NCBI GenBank assembly: GCA_019420085.1
Contig: JAHZHV010000135.1
Location: forward strand, 1 to 5,005
Origin: Christensenella sp.
GTDB taxonomy: Bacteria > Bacillota > Clostridia > Christensenellales > Maliibacteriaceae
Direction: 5' to 3'
DNA length: 5,005 bases
The notes beneath the pieces were generated by a model. It had not been told where the DNA came from and searched no databases. It saw only the letters and a list, made by a program, of their open reading frames with translations. Below are positions 1 through 4,785 of this stretch, piece after piece. Every line of letters starts with the position of its first letter. Position 1 is the first letter of the stretch. A program made the position numbers and the translations under genes.

Positions 1-266
1 CCATCGGCGCAAAGCGCGGCAGGATCCTGGGCCAGTTCCTGACCGAGGCGGCGGTGCTGACCGGCATCGGCGGCCTGCTCGGCGTCGTCTGCGGCATCAT
101 TATGGCCAAGCTGATTTCCAGGTTCATGGGCGCGCCCACGGCAGTCTCCGTTCCGGCGATTGCCGCCGCGACGCTGTTCTCCATCGTCATCGGCCTGATC
201 TTCGGCCTGCTGCCCGCCGTCAAGGCATCCAAATTGAATCCCATCGATGCGCTGCGGCGCGAATAA
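1..266 (+). CDS. ABC transporter permease, MacB/FtsX type, C-terminal end (5' truncated by window)
   Basis: The reading frame is open from the window edge (first full codon at base 3) to TAA at 264-266, giving 87 visible residues. They begin IGAKRGRILGQFLTEAAVL, the conserved cytoplasmic loop of MacB-like permeases, usually preceded by RREIG. Two hydrophobic helices follow, at about visible residues 17-39 and 51-74, then the ending ASKLNPIDALRRE, which is a hallmark of this family's C terminus. Family members are inner-membrane subunits that pair with a LolD/MacB-type ATPase and move peptides, lipids or drugs, or transmit force. The substrate cannot be inferred from this fragment. The ATPase and the rest of the permease should lie upstream of the window. 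An intrinsic terminator follows 14 bases after the stop, so this is the last gene of its unit. A decayed copy of the same 3' end lies at 731-995. Confidence 0.93.
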   Translation, partial: IGAKRGRILGQFLTEAAVLTGIGGLLGVVCGIIMAKLISRFMGAPTAVSVPAIAAATLFSIVIGLIFGLLPAVKASKLNPIDALRRE

Positions 267-273
267 CACGACT

Positions 274-338
274 CCCATTTGCGGCGAAACGTCTTATGAT
301 GCGTTTTGCCGCTTTTTTTGATGCCGCGGCAAAAGGGG
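274..338 (+). repeat. Terminator-containing repeat, copy A
   Basis: This 65-base block begins CCCATTTGCGGCG and ends GCGGCAAAAGGGG. It recurs base for base at 557-621 (offset 283) and in shortened, diverged form at 1003-1048. It carries the whole permease terminator. Confidence 0.9.
281..319 (+). terminator. Intrinsic terminator of the permease gene (copy A)
   Basis: GCGGCGAAACG (281-291) pairs with CGTTTTGCCGC (302-312) to give an 11-bp stem with one G-U pair and a 10-base loop. Seven T residues (313-319) follow directly. It begins 14 bases past the permease stop. The 3' arm could instead pair in part with GCGGCAAAA at 326-334. Confidence 0.85.
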
Positions 339-556
339 AAAATCGCTGCGCCGGAGAAAAACTGTGCCGCCGCGCGTTTTGTCTGCGTCTGACCAACACA
401 GATTGCGCAGATGGATGCCGCGGGGGAAGGGGGAAAATTGTGCGCAAAGCATGCGGAAGGAAGGTGCACTGTCGCGGTTTTGCGCTGTGCCTCTTGCGAA
501 GGGATGCGACCGACTTGCAAAAAAGTGGAAAGATGCGGCGCAAAGTGCATGCGCCC

Positions 557-621
557 CCCATTTGCGGCGAAACGTCTTATGATGCGTTTTGCCGCTTTTT
601 TTGATGCCGCGGCAAAAGGGG
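557..621 (+). repeat. Terminator-containing repeat, copy B (identical to copy A)
   Basis: All 65 bases match 274-338. Unlike copies A and C, no permease sequence precedes it. The 218 bases between A and B show no recognisable gene, though 412-448 faintly resembles the A-rich/G-rich tail of the repeat. Confidence 0.9.
564..602 (+). terminator. Intrinsic terminator, second identical copy
   Basis: Same hairpin as copy A: arms 564-574 and 585-595, then seven T at 596-602. No gene directly precedes it, so it is either a backup for readthrough past copy A or a relic of duplication. Confidence 0.7.
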
Positions 622-730
622 GAAAAGCGGTGCGCATTTTGCCTTCCTGCCTGTTTTTTATCCACGTTTTCTCCGTTTGATTTCCTTTCATTTTTCGTGT
701 TTGCCCGACTCTTTTTCTTCCAACAGACGC

Positions 731-995
731 GCAAAAGCGCGGCAGGATTCCGGGCCAGTCCCTGACCGAGGCGGCGGTGCTGACCGGCATCGGCGGCCTG
801 CCTGGCGTCGTCTGCGGCAACACCTGCGGCCAGGCTGATTTCCGGGTTCATGGGTGATGCCGGCGGCAGTCTGGCGTCCCGGCGATTGCCGCCGCCACGC
901 AGTTTTTGCATCGTCATCGGTCTGATCTTTTTACCTGCTGCCCGTTCGCCCGTGCATCCAAATTGAATCCCATCGATGCGCTGCGGCGCGAATAA
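731..995 (+). pseudogene. Decayed duplicate of the ABC permease 3' end
   Basis: This stretch aligns end to end with 9-266. It shares an unbroken 41-base match (761-801 with 38-78) and a 48-base match over the terminal codons, stop and trailer (954-1001 with 225-272). Between these are many substitutions and several indels, beginning with an extra A in the run at 733-736 (AAA becomes AAAA). The alignment offset drifts from 722 to 729, so the frame is broken repeatedly and no permease-like protein can be read through. There is no start codon or ribosome site of its own. It is a non-functional remnant of a partial tandem duplication. The unusually intact ends suggest either recent decay of the middle or correction at the ends. 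Confidence 0.88.
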
Positions 996-1002
996 CACGA
1001 CC

Positions 1003-1048
1003 CCCATTTGCGGCGAGACGCCTTATGCCGCTTTTTTTGTTGCCCCGA
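1003..1048 (+). repeat. Terminator-containing repeat, copy C (diverged, partly deleted)
   Basis: It starts with the same CCCATTTGCGGCG as copies A and B and sits at the same distance behind the pseudogene stop as copy A sits behind the real stop. It lacks the ATGCGTTTT segment, has several substitutions, and loses similarity after about 1048. A further stretch to about 1092 weakly resembles the tail of copy B. Confidence 0.8.
1010..1038 (+). terminator. Degraded terminator (copy C)
   Basis: GCGGC (1010-1014) can still pair with GCCGC (1027-1031) before seven T (1032-1038). The loss of nine bases removes the lower-loop half of the original 11-bp stem. Activity is doubtful. Confidence 0.45.
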
Positions 1049-1413
1049 AAAGGATGCAGAAAATGCCGTGAAGAAAAGGGGAAAAGCGGCGCAAGAGGGG
1101 GGGAAGGCGGCGGTCCTTTTCCCGCGCTGATTTGGAAAAAAGGAATGTGGCTGTCTCCTTCTTTTCATCCGTCCGCTTACGTCCGTTCTTTCCTGTCCGT
1201 CCGCCCGCCTTTTTTCTCCTGCCCGCGTCTGCCGCCGCTTACGCGACTTGGCTTTTTCGCTTCGCGGTTCCTTCCTGCGCCCGTGCGCATCCCTTTGTTT
1301 ATCCGCCCGCACACATGCGGATCAGGCCGCCGCATTTTTTTATCCGCGTCGGGTGAGTATGTCCCGTTTTTGTCCCGTCGCGGGCGCGCATGTCCCTGGC
1401 GGGGGAAAAGCTG
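1049..1413. other. Long intergenic stretch without a supported gene
   Basis: Open frames on both strands here encode low-complexity Arg/Pro/Phe-rich strings with no ribosome site and no recognisable domain, as expected for GC-rich noncoding DNA. The plus strand is pyrimidine-rich from about 1150 to 1350, with repeated GTCCG words (TCCGTCCGC at 1168-1176 and again at 1196-1204). The only structured element I see is the hairpin at 1315-1341. Confidence 0.6.
1315..1341 (+). terminator. Possible intrinsic terminator, plus strand
   Basis: ATGCGG (1315-1320) pairs with CCGCAT (1330-1335) around a 9-base loop and runs into a T tract ending at 1341. A competing hairpin, ATCCGC (1301-1306) with GCGGAT (1317-1322), overlaps it. 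No gene lies directly upstream, so it may only shield the next promoter from readthrough. Confidence 0.45.
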
Positions 1414-1422
1414 TGGTATACT
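1414..1422 (+). promoter_or_regulatory. Extended -10 promoter for the metallophosphoesterase gene
   Basis: TGGTATACT reads as TGN followed by -10 TATACT (1417-1422), 29 bases before the start codon. No good -35 is visible at 16-18 bases upstream, which fits extended -10 promoters. The same TGGTATACT is found at 2168-2176. Confidence 0.6.
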
Positions 1423-1451
1423 GGACGCACGAAAAATGGGGGGGATGACGG

Positions 1452-2135
1452 ATGCAGTATGTGATGTCCGACATTCATGGCTGCTGCGACAGCTTTTACC
1501 GGCTGCTGTCGCAGATTGGCTTTGGCGGCGGCGATACGCTGTACATTCTGGGCGACGTGCTCGACCGCGGGCCGGACGGCGTGCGGCTGCTTTTGGAACT
1601 GGAGGGCCTTGCCGGCGTAACGCTGCTGCGCGGCAATCATGAACATACGGTGCTAATGCTGCTGCGCCAGGCGGCGCACGGTACGATGCAGCGGGCGATG
1701 CAGGCGGCGTGGCGGCTTTGGCTTTCGGACGGCGGACAGTGCACGTGGGATGCGTTCTGCGCGCTTTCGGCGCAGGAACAGCTGCGCGTGCTTTCGTATC
1801 TTGACTCCCTGCCGCTGTTTGCGGAGCTGACGGCGGCGGGACGGTCGTTCTTTTTAAGCCATACGGGGCCGTCGCGGGAAAAGATGCGCAACCTTGAAAA
1901 CTGCCATATGCGCGACCTGCTCTTTGGCGAAATCGAGTATGAGAAGCGCTACTTTGACGACTGCATGTTCGTCTCGGGTCACACGCCGACACAGCTGATC
2001 GACCCGGCGTATGCCGGACGCGTCTGGCGGGGCAACGGGCATATTGCCATCGACTGCGGCGCGGCATACGGCGGGCGGCTTGCGTGCGTCTGCCTGGAGA
2101 CGCTGGAGGAATACTACTGCCCCGGCCGGGCGTAA
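1452..2135 (+). CDS. Metallophosphoesterase, PPP/ApaH-type (Ser/Thr protein phosphatase or Ap4A-hydrolase-like)
   Basis: The 227-residue protein has the full calcineurin-like set of metal ligands in order: DIHG (D7, H9), GDVLDRG (D35, D38, R39), GNHE (N62, H63, E64), H137 in FLSHTGP, and H177 in VSGHTPT, followed by IDCG at 200-203. SDGGQCTWDAF (92-102) matches the region where bacterial PrpA/PrpB and ApaH proteins carry an NGG..T segment. Length fits bacterial PPP phosphatases of about 220-240 residues. It is a soluble enzyme, with no signal peptide or membrane helix. Substrate is uncertain: phosphoproteins and dinucleoside polyphosphates are both known for the family. The start is preceded by a G-run (1438-1444) rather than a clean AGGAGG, so translation may be modest. 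It has its own promoter at 1414-1422, and the next gene has a separate one, so it appears monocistronic. Confidence 0.9.
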   Translation: MQYVMSDIHGCCDSFYRLLSQIGFGGGDTLYILGDVLDRGPDGVRLLLELEGLAGVTLLRGNHEHTVLMLLRQAAHGTMQRAMQAAWRLWLSDGGQCTWDAFCALSAQEQLRVLSYLDSLPLFAELTAAGRSFFLSHTGPSREKMRNLENCHMRDLLFGEIEYEKRYFDDCMFVSGHTPTQLIDPAYAGRVWRGNGHIAIDCGAAYGGRLACVCLETLEEYYCPGRA

Positions 2136-2146
2136 GAAACGGGGGA

Positions 2147-2176
2147 TTGCCCCGCGGGACGCGGGCGTGGTATACT
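2147..2176 (+). promoter_or_regulatory. Promoter of the flavodoxin-like/TIGR04076 unit
   Basis: TTGCCC (2147-2152) is a plausible -35, and an 18-base spacer separates it from TATACT (2171-2176), with an extended TG at 2168-2169. A short hairpin, CCCGC (2151-2155) with GCGGG (2161-2165), lies in the spacer. It has no T tract, so it is not a terminator for the gene before. Confidence 0.65.
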
Positions 2177-2221
2177 CGGGCATAGGTAATTTTGCCAAAT
2201 CAGACGGAAGGATGAGACAAT

Positions 2222-2737
2222 ATGGCAATTTCGGCGGTCGTTTACTGCTCCAACACGGGGCATACAAAGCACTATGCGCAGATGTTTGCCGAAAAGACGG
2301 GGCTGCCGCTGTACGACGGCGCGCAGGCGCAAAAAGCCCTGCCGCGGGATGCGCGCATCGTGTTTTTCGGCTGGCTTTTGTCCGGCAAGATACAGGGCTT
2401 TGAAAAGGCGTGGACGAAATTCGATGTCGCCGCCGCCTGCAGCGTCGGTCTGTATCCGGACAGCGAACGTTTCCGCGCATATGTTGAACGCAACAATATT
2501 CTGATCGACACGCAGTATTTCCACCTGCGTGGCGGCATTGCGCCGGAGAAGCTGCGCGGCATGCCGCGCGTGACGATGGGCGTGATCATGCGCTCCATTC
2601 GTGCCAGGAAAAAGCAGGGTAAGGACGTCACGCAGGAGGAGCTTGCGATGCTCGAGGCGTACGATACCGCTGCCGACTTTGTCGAGGAAAACGCGCTTTT
2701 GCCCGTATACGAATGGTACGAATCGCAGGGCGAGTAA
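2222..2737 (+). CDS. Flavodoxin-like domain protein
   Basis: This 171-residue protein opens with a beta strand (AISAVVYCS) and then SNTGHTKHYA at residues 10-19. That matches the flavodoxin phosphate-binding loop (S/T-x-T-G-x-T), which holds the FMN phosphate. A second hydrophobic strand with a Gly turn, RIVFFGWLLSG (45-55), fits the next strand of the fold. The C-terminal part (about 120-171) is helical and charged. Length suits the flavodoxin/HemG-like proteins common in Firmicutes. It is probably a cytoplasmic FMN-binding electron carrier or reductase, partner unknown. The start has a good ribosome site, AAGGA (2208-2212), 9 bases before ATG. The following gene begins 41 bases after the stop with no terminator between, so the two are probably co-transcribed from the promoter at 2147-2176. 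Confidence 0.82.
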   Translation: MAISAVVYCSNTGHTKHYAQMFAEKTGLPLYDGAQAQKALPRDARIVFFGWLLSGKIQGFEKAWTKFDVAAACSVGLYPDSERFRAYVERNNILIDTQYFHLRGGIAPEKLRGMPRVTMGVIMRSIRARKKQGKDVTQEELAMLEAYDTAADFVEENALLPVYEWYESQGE

Positions 2738-2778
2738 CGCGCGCGGTTGTGTAAAGGCAAAAAAAGGAGCGAACAGGC

Positions 2779-3174
2779 ATGAAGTACAAGGTCAAAGTCA
2801 CGGTGATTGATAAAAAGCTCTATCCCGATTTGCAGCGGACGTATTGCAAAGATCCGGAAGCAGGCGCATGCCCCTGCTATCATGTGGGGGATGAATTCGT
2901 GTTCTGCCGGGATGAGACACGGGACGACTTCTGGCATATGGGCATCGATACGCTGGTGCATACCACGGCTGATCCCGATACCGTTGCGGGCGGGCCGAAG
3001 ATGCCGCATTGTTCCGAGGCATGGGACGCCATCGCGCGGTATATTTATGCCGGTCTTCAGGGAGGCTCGATCATGCGGGATTGGATGAAGGAGGAAAACA
3101 CCATGATCGCCTGCTGCTCTGACGGCACCCGGCCGGTCATTTTCAGAATCGAGCGGATCGACGGCGACGCGTGA
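2779..3174 (+). CDS. TIGR04076-type small cysteine-containing protein
   Basis: The 131-residue protein has the arrangement I associate with the TIGR04076 family: an N-terminal strand KYKVKVTVIDKKLY, a Cys-rich segment ACPCYHVGDEF (30-40), HCSEAWDAIARYI (77-89), then DWMKEENTMIACCSDG (101-116) and RPVIF (118-122). Cys 31, 33, 43, 78, 112 and 113 could bind metal or be redox active. That is inference, and the family has no assigned function that I know of. Residues about 44-76 form an insert absent from the paralogue at 3302-3628. A strong ribosome site, AAAGGAG (2763-2769), lies 9 bases before ATG. It is probably translated from the same message as the flavodoxin-like gene. A strong terminator follows at 3214-3259. 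Confidence 0.85.
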   Translation: MKYKVKVTVIDKKLYPDLQRTYCKDPEAGACPCYHVGDEFVFCRDETRDDFWHMGIDTLVHTTADPDTVAGGPKMPHCSEAWDAIARYIYAGLQGGSIMRDWMKEENTMIACCSDGTRPVIFRIERIDGDA

Positions 3175-3213
3175 CGAACCGAAAAACGCGTTGGCGGCGC
3201 ACATGGGGCGTGC

Positions 3214-3259
3214 AAAAACACGCGGCGGAAAAGCGCCTTTTCCCGCCGCGTGTTTTTTT
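3214..3259. terminator. Strong bidirectional intrinsic terminator between convergent genes
   Basis: ACACGCGGCGG (3218-3228) pairs perfectly with CCGCCGCGTGT (3243-3253). AAAA (3229-3232) and TTTT (3238-3241) extend the stem past a single bulged C. Five A (3214-3218) on the left and seven T (3253-3259) on the right give a U tract in both directions. It therefore serves both the plus-strand unit ending at 3174 and the minus-strand gene ending at 3302. Confidence 0.9.
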
Positions 3260-3279
3260 GCGTTCGCATGGTTTTTTTT

Positions 3280-3301
3280 GCGCGCCGCCGCGCCTTTTTT
3301 T
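3280..3301 (+). terminator. Second plus-strand terminator-like hairpin
   Basis: GCGCG (3280-3284) and CGCGC (3289-3293) form a stem with a 4-base loop, followed by C and then seven T (3295-3301). A run of eight T (3272-3279) precedes it. Its T tract ends one base before the stop codon of the convergent gene, so a plus-strand message escaping the first terminator would stop before running antisense to that gene. Confidence 0.6.
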
Positions 3302-3628
3302 CTATTCGCCGCCGCACCGGGCGTCCTCCTCCAGCGCCTCGACGAGGAAGCTGACCGGCCGGAAGCCGTCGTTGCAGCTGAGCATGGCGGATTTTCTGTT
3401 GCGCATCCAGCCGTCGTAGAGGTCTTGCGCGCCGTGGCTCAGCGCAAGCACGAAGGGGGAGAGCGTGTCCCAGGCGCTCTGGCAAAAGCCCTCCGGCTTT
3501 TCCCAGCCGTTGGCGATAAACGTCTGTCCGACCTGCATCGCGCAGGCGTTGGAAATGGGGTTTTCGTATTGCGCCGACAAATCCTCATAGCGCGTGATGC
3601 GCATGACGGTAATCCTGCATTTTTTCAA
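3302..3628 (-). CDS. TIGR04076-type protein, paralogue of the gene at 2779-3174 (TTG start)
   Basis: Read from TTG at 3628-3626 the protein is 108 residues, starting MKKCRITVMRITRYEDL, as expected for this family. Key segments are NACAMQVGQTF (27-37), FCQSAWDTLSPFV (48-60), DGWMRNRKSAMLSCNDG (72-88) and FRPVSFLVEAL (89-99). C49 and C85 align with C78 and C113 of the neighbouring paralogue. The TTG start is chosen because AGGGAGG (3646-3640) lies 11 bases upstream and because residues further upstream look like translated leader (Arg/Pro-rich, unlike the family). The next ATG would remove the first strand. The gene is convergent with its paralogue and has an extended -10 at 3666-3674. Function is not known. 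Cys conservation hints at metal or redox chemistry. Confidence 0.85.
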   Translation of the reverse strand: MKKCRITVMRITRYEDLSAQYENPISNACAMQVGQTFIANGWEKPEGFCQSAWDTLSPFVLALSHGAQDLYDGWMRNRKSAMLSCNDGFRPVSFLVEALEEDARCGGE

Positions 3629-3665
3629 GGTGAAAAACGCCTCCCTGCGTGTTTTTTGCACGTTT

Positions 3666-3674
3666 AGCATAACA
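3666..3674 (-). promoter_or_regulatory. Extended -10 promoter for the minus-strand TIGR04076 gene
   Basis: On the minus strand TGTTATGCT gives an extended TGN and -10 TATGCT (3671-3666), about 38 bases before the TTG start. The -35 is weak (TTTCCC at 3694-3689). A stem of GGCTTTG (3700-3706) with CAAAGCC (3710-3716) lies just upstream and has no T tract. Confidence 0.45.
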
Positions 3675-3731
3675 CGCCCGCGCGGCGAGGGAAAGGGGGG
3701 GCTTTGCCGCAAAGCCGCCCGCATCCAATCC

Positions 3732-3795
3732 AAAAAAAACGCCGCAATCTACATATTTGAAACGCCGCGCAATCCTGTGCGGCGTTTCAAATATG
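3732..3795 (-). terminator. 17-bp perfect inverted repeat with T8 tract, probable terminator of the XRE gene
   Basis: The arms at 3752-3768 and 3779-3795 are exact reverse complements over 17 bases, with a 10-base loop. On the minus strand the hairpin is followed by a second GCGGCG and eight T (plus-strand A run 3732-3739). That second GCGGCG, running into the T tract, can also pair with the first arm's ACGCCGC, giving a more conventional terminator. It lies about 93 bases past the XRE stop on the same strand. It could alternatively be a dispersed palindromic element. Confidence 0.6.
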
Positions 3796-3887
3796 CAGTT
3801 TTCTGGCAAGCCCGCGCGCTGTACGGTGCGGCTTGTTGGACGCCGCGCAAAGCCTGCGCATATGTCTGATAAAAACCTGTGCCGAAC

Positions 3888-4160
3888 CTACTGCCGATCC
3901 TGCGCTGTGCATCCATCGTCCGTATCCAGCCCCGCAAAAAACGCGTCATAGGGACACGCGTAGATCTTTCGCAGCGCAATCAGCACGCTTGCGCGAATGT
4001 TCAGCTGTCCGGCTTCGTATTTTGCATAGGTACTGCGGCCAATGTCACAGCCCTGCATTTGCAGCATGGCGCACAGTTTTTCCTGCGAAATGCCCTTTTG
4101 TATGCGCAGATTGCGCAGGTTATCGCCCATATTGCGGTCACGCCGAATCTTTTGATCCAT
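3888..4160 (-). CDS. Small XRE/Cro-type HTH transcriptional regulator
   Basis: The protein is 90 residues from ATG at 4160. Residues 12-50 form the lambda-repressor-like HTH: GDNLRNLRIQKGISQEKLCAML (helices 1-2), with the recognition helix near GRSTYAKYEAG (41-51). Helices 4-5 cover about 54-77 and end YDAFFAGL, as in small Firmicutes XRE proteins that lack an effector domain. It is probably a dimeric DNA-binding repressor. The start is fixed by GGAG (4171-4168), 7 bases upstream. An in-frame ATG at 4199 would place the N terminus inside the operator region, has no ribosome site, and adds residues foreign to the family. It is transcribed away from the SLOG gene, and its likely targets are the repeats at 4180-4253. 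I could not identify its own promoter with confidence. Confidence 0.88.
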   Translation of the reverse strand: MDQKIRRDRNMGDNLRNLRIQKGISQEKLCAMLQMQGCDIGRSTYAKYEAGQLNIRASVLIALRKIYACPYDAFFAGLDTDDGCTAQDRQ

Positions 4161-4179
4161 TTTTTCACTCCAAATGCTA

Positions 4180-4253
4180 TTGACCAGTATTGGTTGCAAC
4201 CGCTGTCATCGTATGCTATACTGTGAGAAAATATTGTTCGCTATACTGGTCAA
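4180..4253. promoter_or_regulatory. Probable operators of the XRE regulator
   Basis: TTGACCAGTAT (4180-4190) and ATACTGGTCAA (4243-4253) are perfect 11-bp inverted copies, 63 bp centre to centre, about six helical turns. A third copy of the core lies inverted at 4215-4223 (GCTATACTG), which repeats exactly at 4240-4248 and covers the -10 box. The shared core read in one direction is CAGTATWG. A perfect palindrome, GGTTGCAACC (4192-4201), covers the -35. Flanking and overlapping the promoter suits repression and possible looping by the adjacent XRE protein. That assignment is inference. Confidence 0.65.
4194..4222 (+). promoter_or_regulatory. Promoter of the SLOG gene
   Basis: TTGCAA (4194-4199), a 17-base spacer and TATACT (4217-4222) with an extended TG at 4214-4215 make a near-consensus sigma-70-type promoter. 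Transcription would start near 4229, giving a leader of about 47 bases that contains the right-hand operator. Confidence 0.8.
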
Positions 4254-4275
4254 ACCTAAGAAAAGAGATGAAAAA

Positions 4276-4785
4276 ATGCCGGCGTGTACGTTTTTTGGAC
4301 ATCGGGACTGTCCGCCATGCGTGCGTGAAATGCTGCAGGCGGCGCTGGTGACGCTGATTGCGCAATACGGTGTGGACTTTTTTTACATTGGCTGCCAGGG
4401 GAAGTTTGACGCTATGGCACGCACATTGCTGCGCAGGCTGTGCGCCGAGTATCCGCATATTGGTTATGCGGTGGTTTTACCGATGCTGCCGCGTGGGCGG
4501 GCAGGGAATGGATGTCTGGATTTTTCAGATACTATTTTTCCGGAAGCGCTTGCAGGCGTGCCCCCGCGCTTTTCGATTGCACGGCGCAACGACTGGATGC
4601 TTGCGCATGCCGAATATGTCGTTTCTTATGTTGCGCATGATTTTGGCGGGGCTGCACAGTATATGCAAAAGGCGATCCGGCAGGGGAAAACGGTCGTCAA
4701 TCTTTCGGTATCGTGTGGCGCGCCTGCCGCCGCATCCTGGCATTTCCCCCCAAATTCGCCGGAAAATGCGCAAAAAAACGATTGA
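4276..4785 (+). CDS. SLOG-family (DprA/LOG/YpsA-like) nucleotide-binding fold protein
   Basis: The 169-residue protein begins PACTFFGHRDCP, the opening of a Firmicutes SLOG family. It then has FFYIGCQGKFDAMAR (35-49) with the Gly-rich GxQGxFD segment, YAVVLPMLP (64-72), FSDTIFPEALAGVPPRF (83-99), ARRNDWML (102-109), AHDFGGAAQYM (120-130) and GKTVVNL (137-143). SLOG folds are Rossmann-like and bind nucleotides or their derivatives. Relatives include DprA, LOG phosphoribohydrolases, YpsA and nucleotide sensors in conflict systems. The ligand here is unknown. The start at 4276 is chosen because the conserved FFGHR strand should lie near the N terminus. The ribosome site is weak (AGAG at 4264-4267). 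The longer frame from 4174 runs through the promoter. No terminator follows, and the rpsB promoter overlaps its stop codon. Confidence 0.85.
   Translation: MPACTFFGHRDCPPCVREMLQAALVTLIAQYGVDFFYIGCQGKFDAMARTLLRRLCAEYPHIGYAVVLPMLPRGRAGNGCLDFSDTIFPEALAGVPPRFSIARRNDWMLAHAEYVVSYVAHDFGGAAQYMQKAIRQGKTVVNLSVSCGAPAAASWHFPPNSPENAQKND

Noticed and set aside
296..680. Overlapping plus-strand open frames of 72-102 codons between the terminator copies
   Set aside because: They start inside the terminator hairpin, share codons with the repeat, lack Shine-Dalgarno sites and encode low-complexity sequence.
294..1007. Minus-strand open frame of 237 codons over the permease duplication
   Set aside because: It runs antisense through the pseudogene and both terminator repeats. 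The product is Arg/Ala/Pro-rich with no domain and no ribosome site, so it is a GC-driven shadow.
274..1048. CRISPR-like or transposon interpretation of the three repeats
   Set aside because: Only three copies, unequal spacing (283 and 446 bases), a terminator inside each, and no cas gene, transposase or target-site duplications.
1025..1642. Plus-strand open frame of 205 codons overlapping the start of the metallophosphoesterase gene
   Set aside because: It begins in the degraded terminator and runs out of frame through a gene with complete catalytic motifs. The translation is low complexity.
1177..2067. Minus-strand open frame of 296 codons opposite the metallophosphoesterase
   Set aside because: Antisense to a well-supported gene, with Arg/Ala/Pro-rich composition and no recognisable domain.
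2272..3204. Minus-strand open frame of 310 codons opposite the flavodoxin-like and TIGR04076 genes
   Set aside because: The two plus-strand genes have ribosome sites and family motifs. This frame is their antisense shadow.
3629..3733. Upstream extension of the minus-strand TIGR04076 gene to ATG at 3733
   Set aside because: The added 35 residues cross the promoter and Shine-Dalgarno site and do not resemble the family N terminus. TTG at 3628 fits better.
4161..4199. Longer XRE protein starting at 4199
   Set aside because: It would start inside the operator/promoter region without a ribosome site, whereas ATG at 4160 has GGAG 7 bases upstream.
4174..4275. Longer SLOG protein starting at 4174
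   Set aside because: The extension is translated promoter and operator sequence lying before the transcription start. The family begins at the FFGHR strand.
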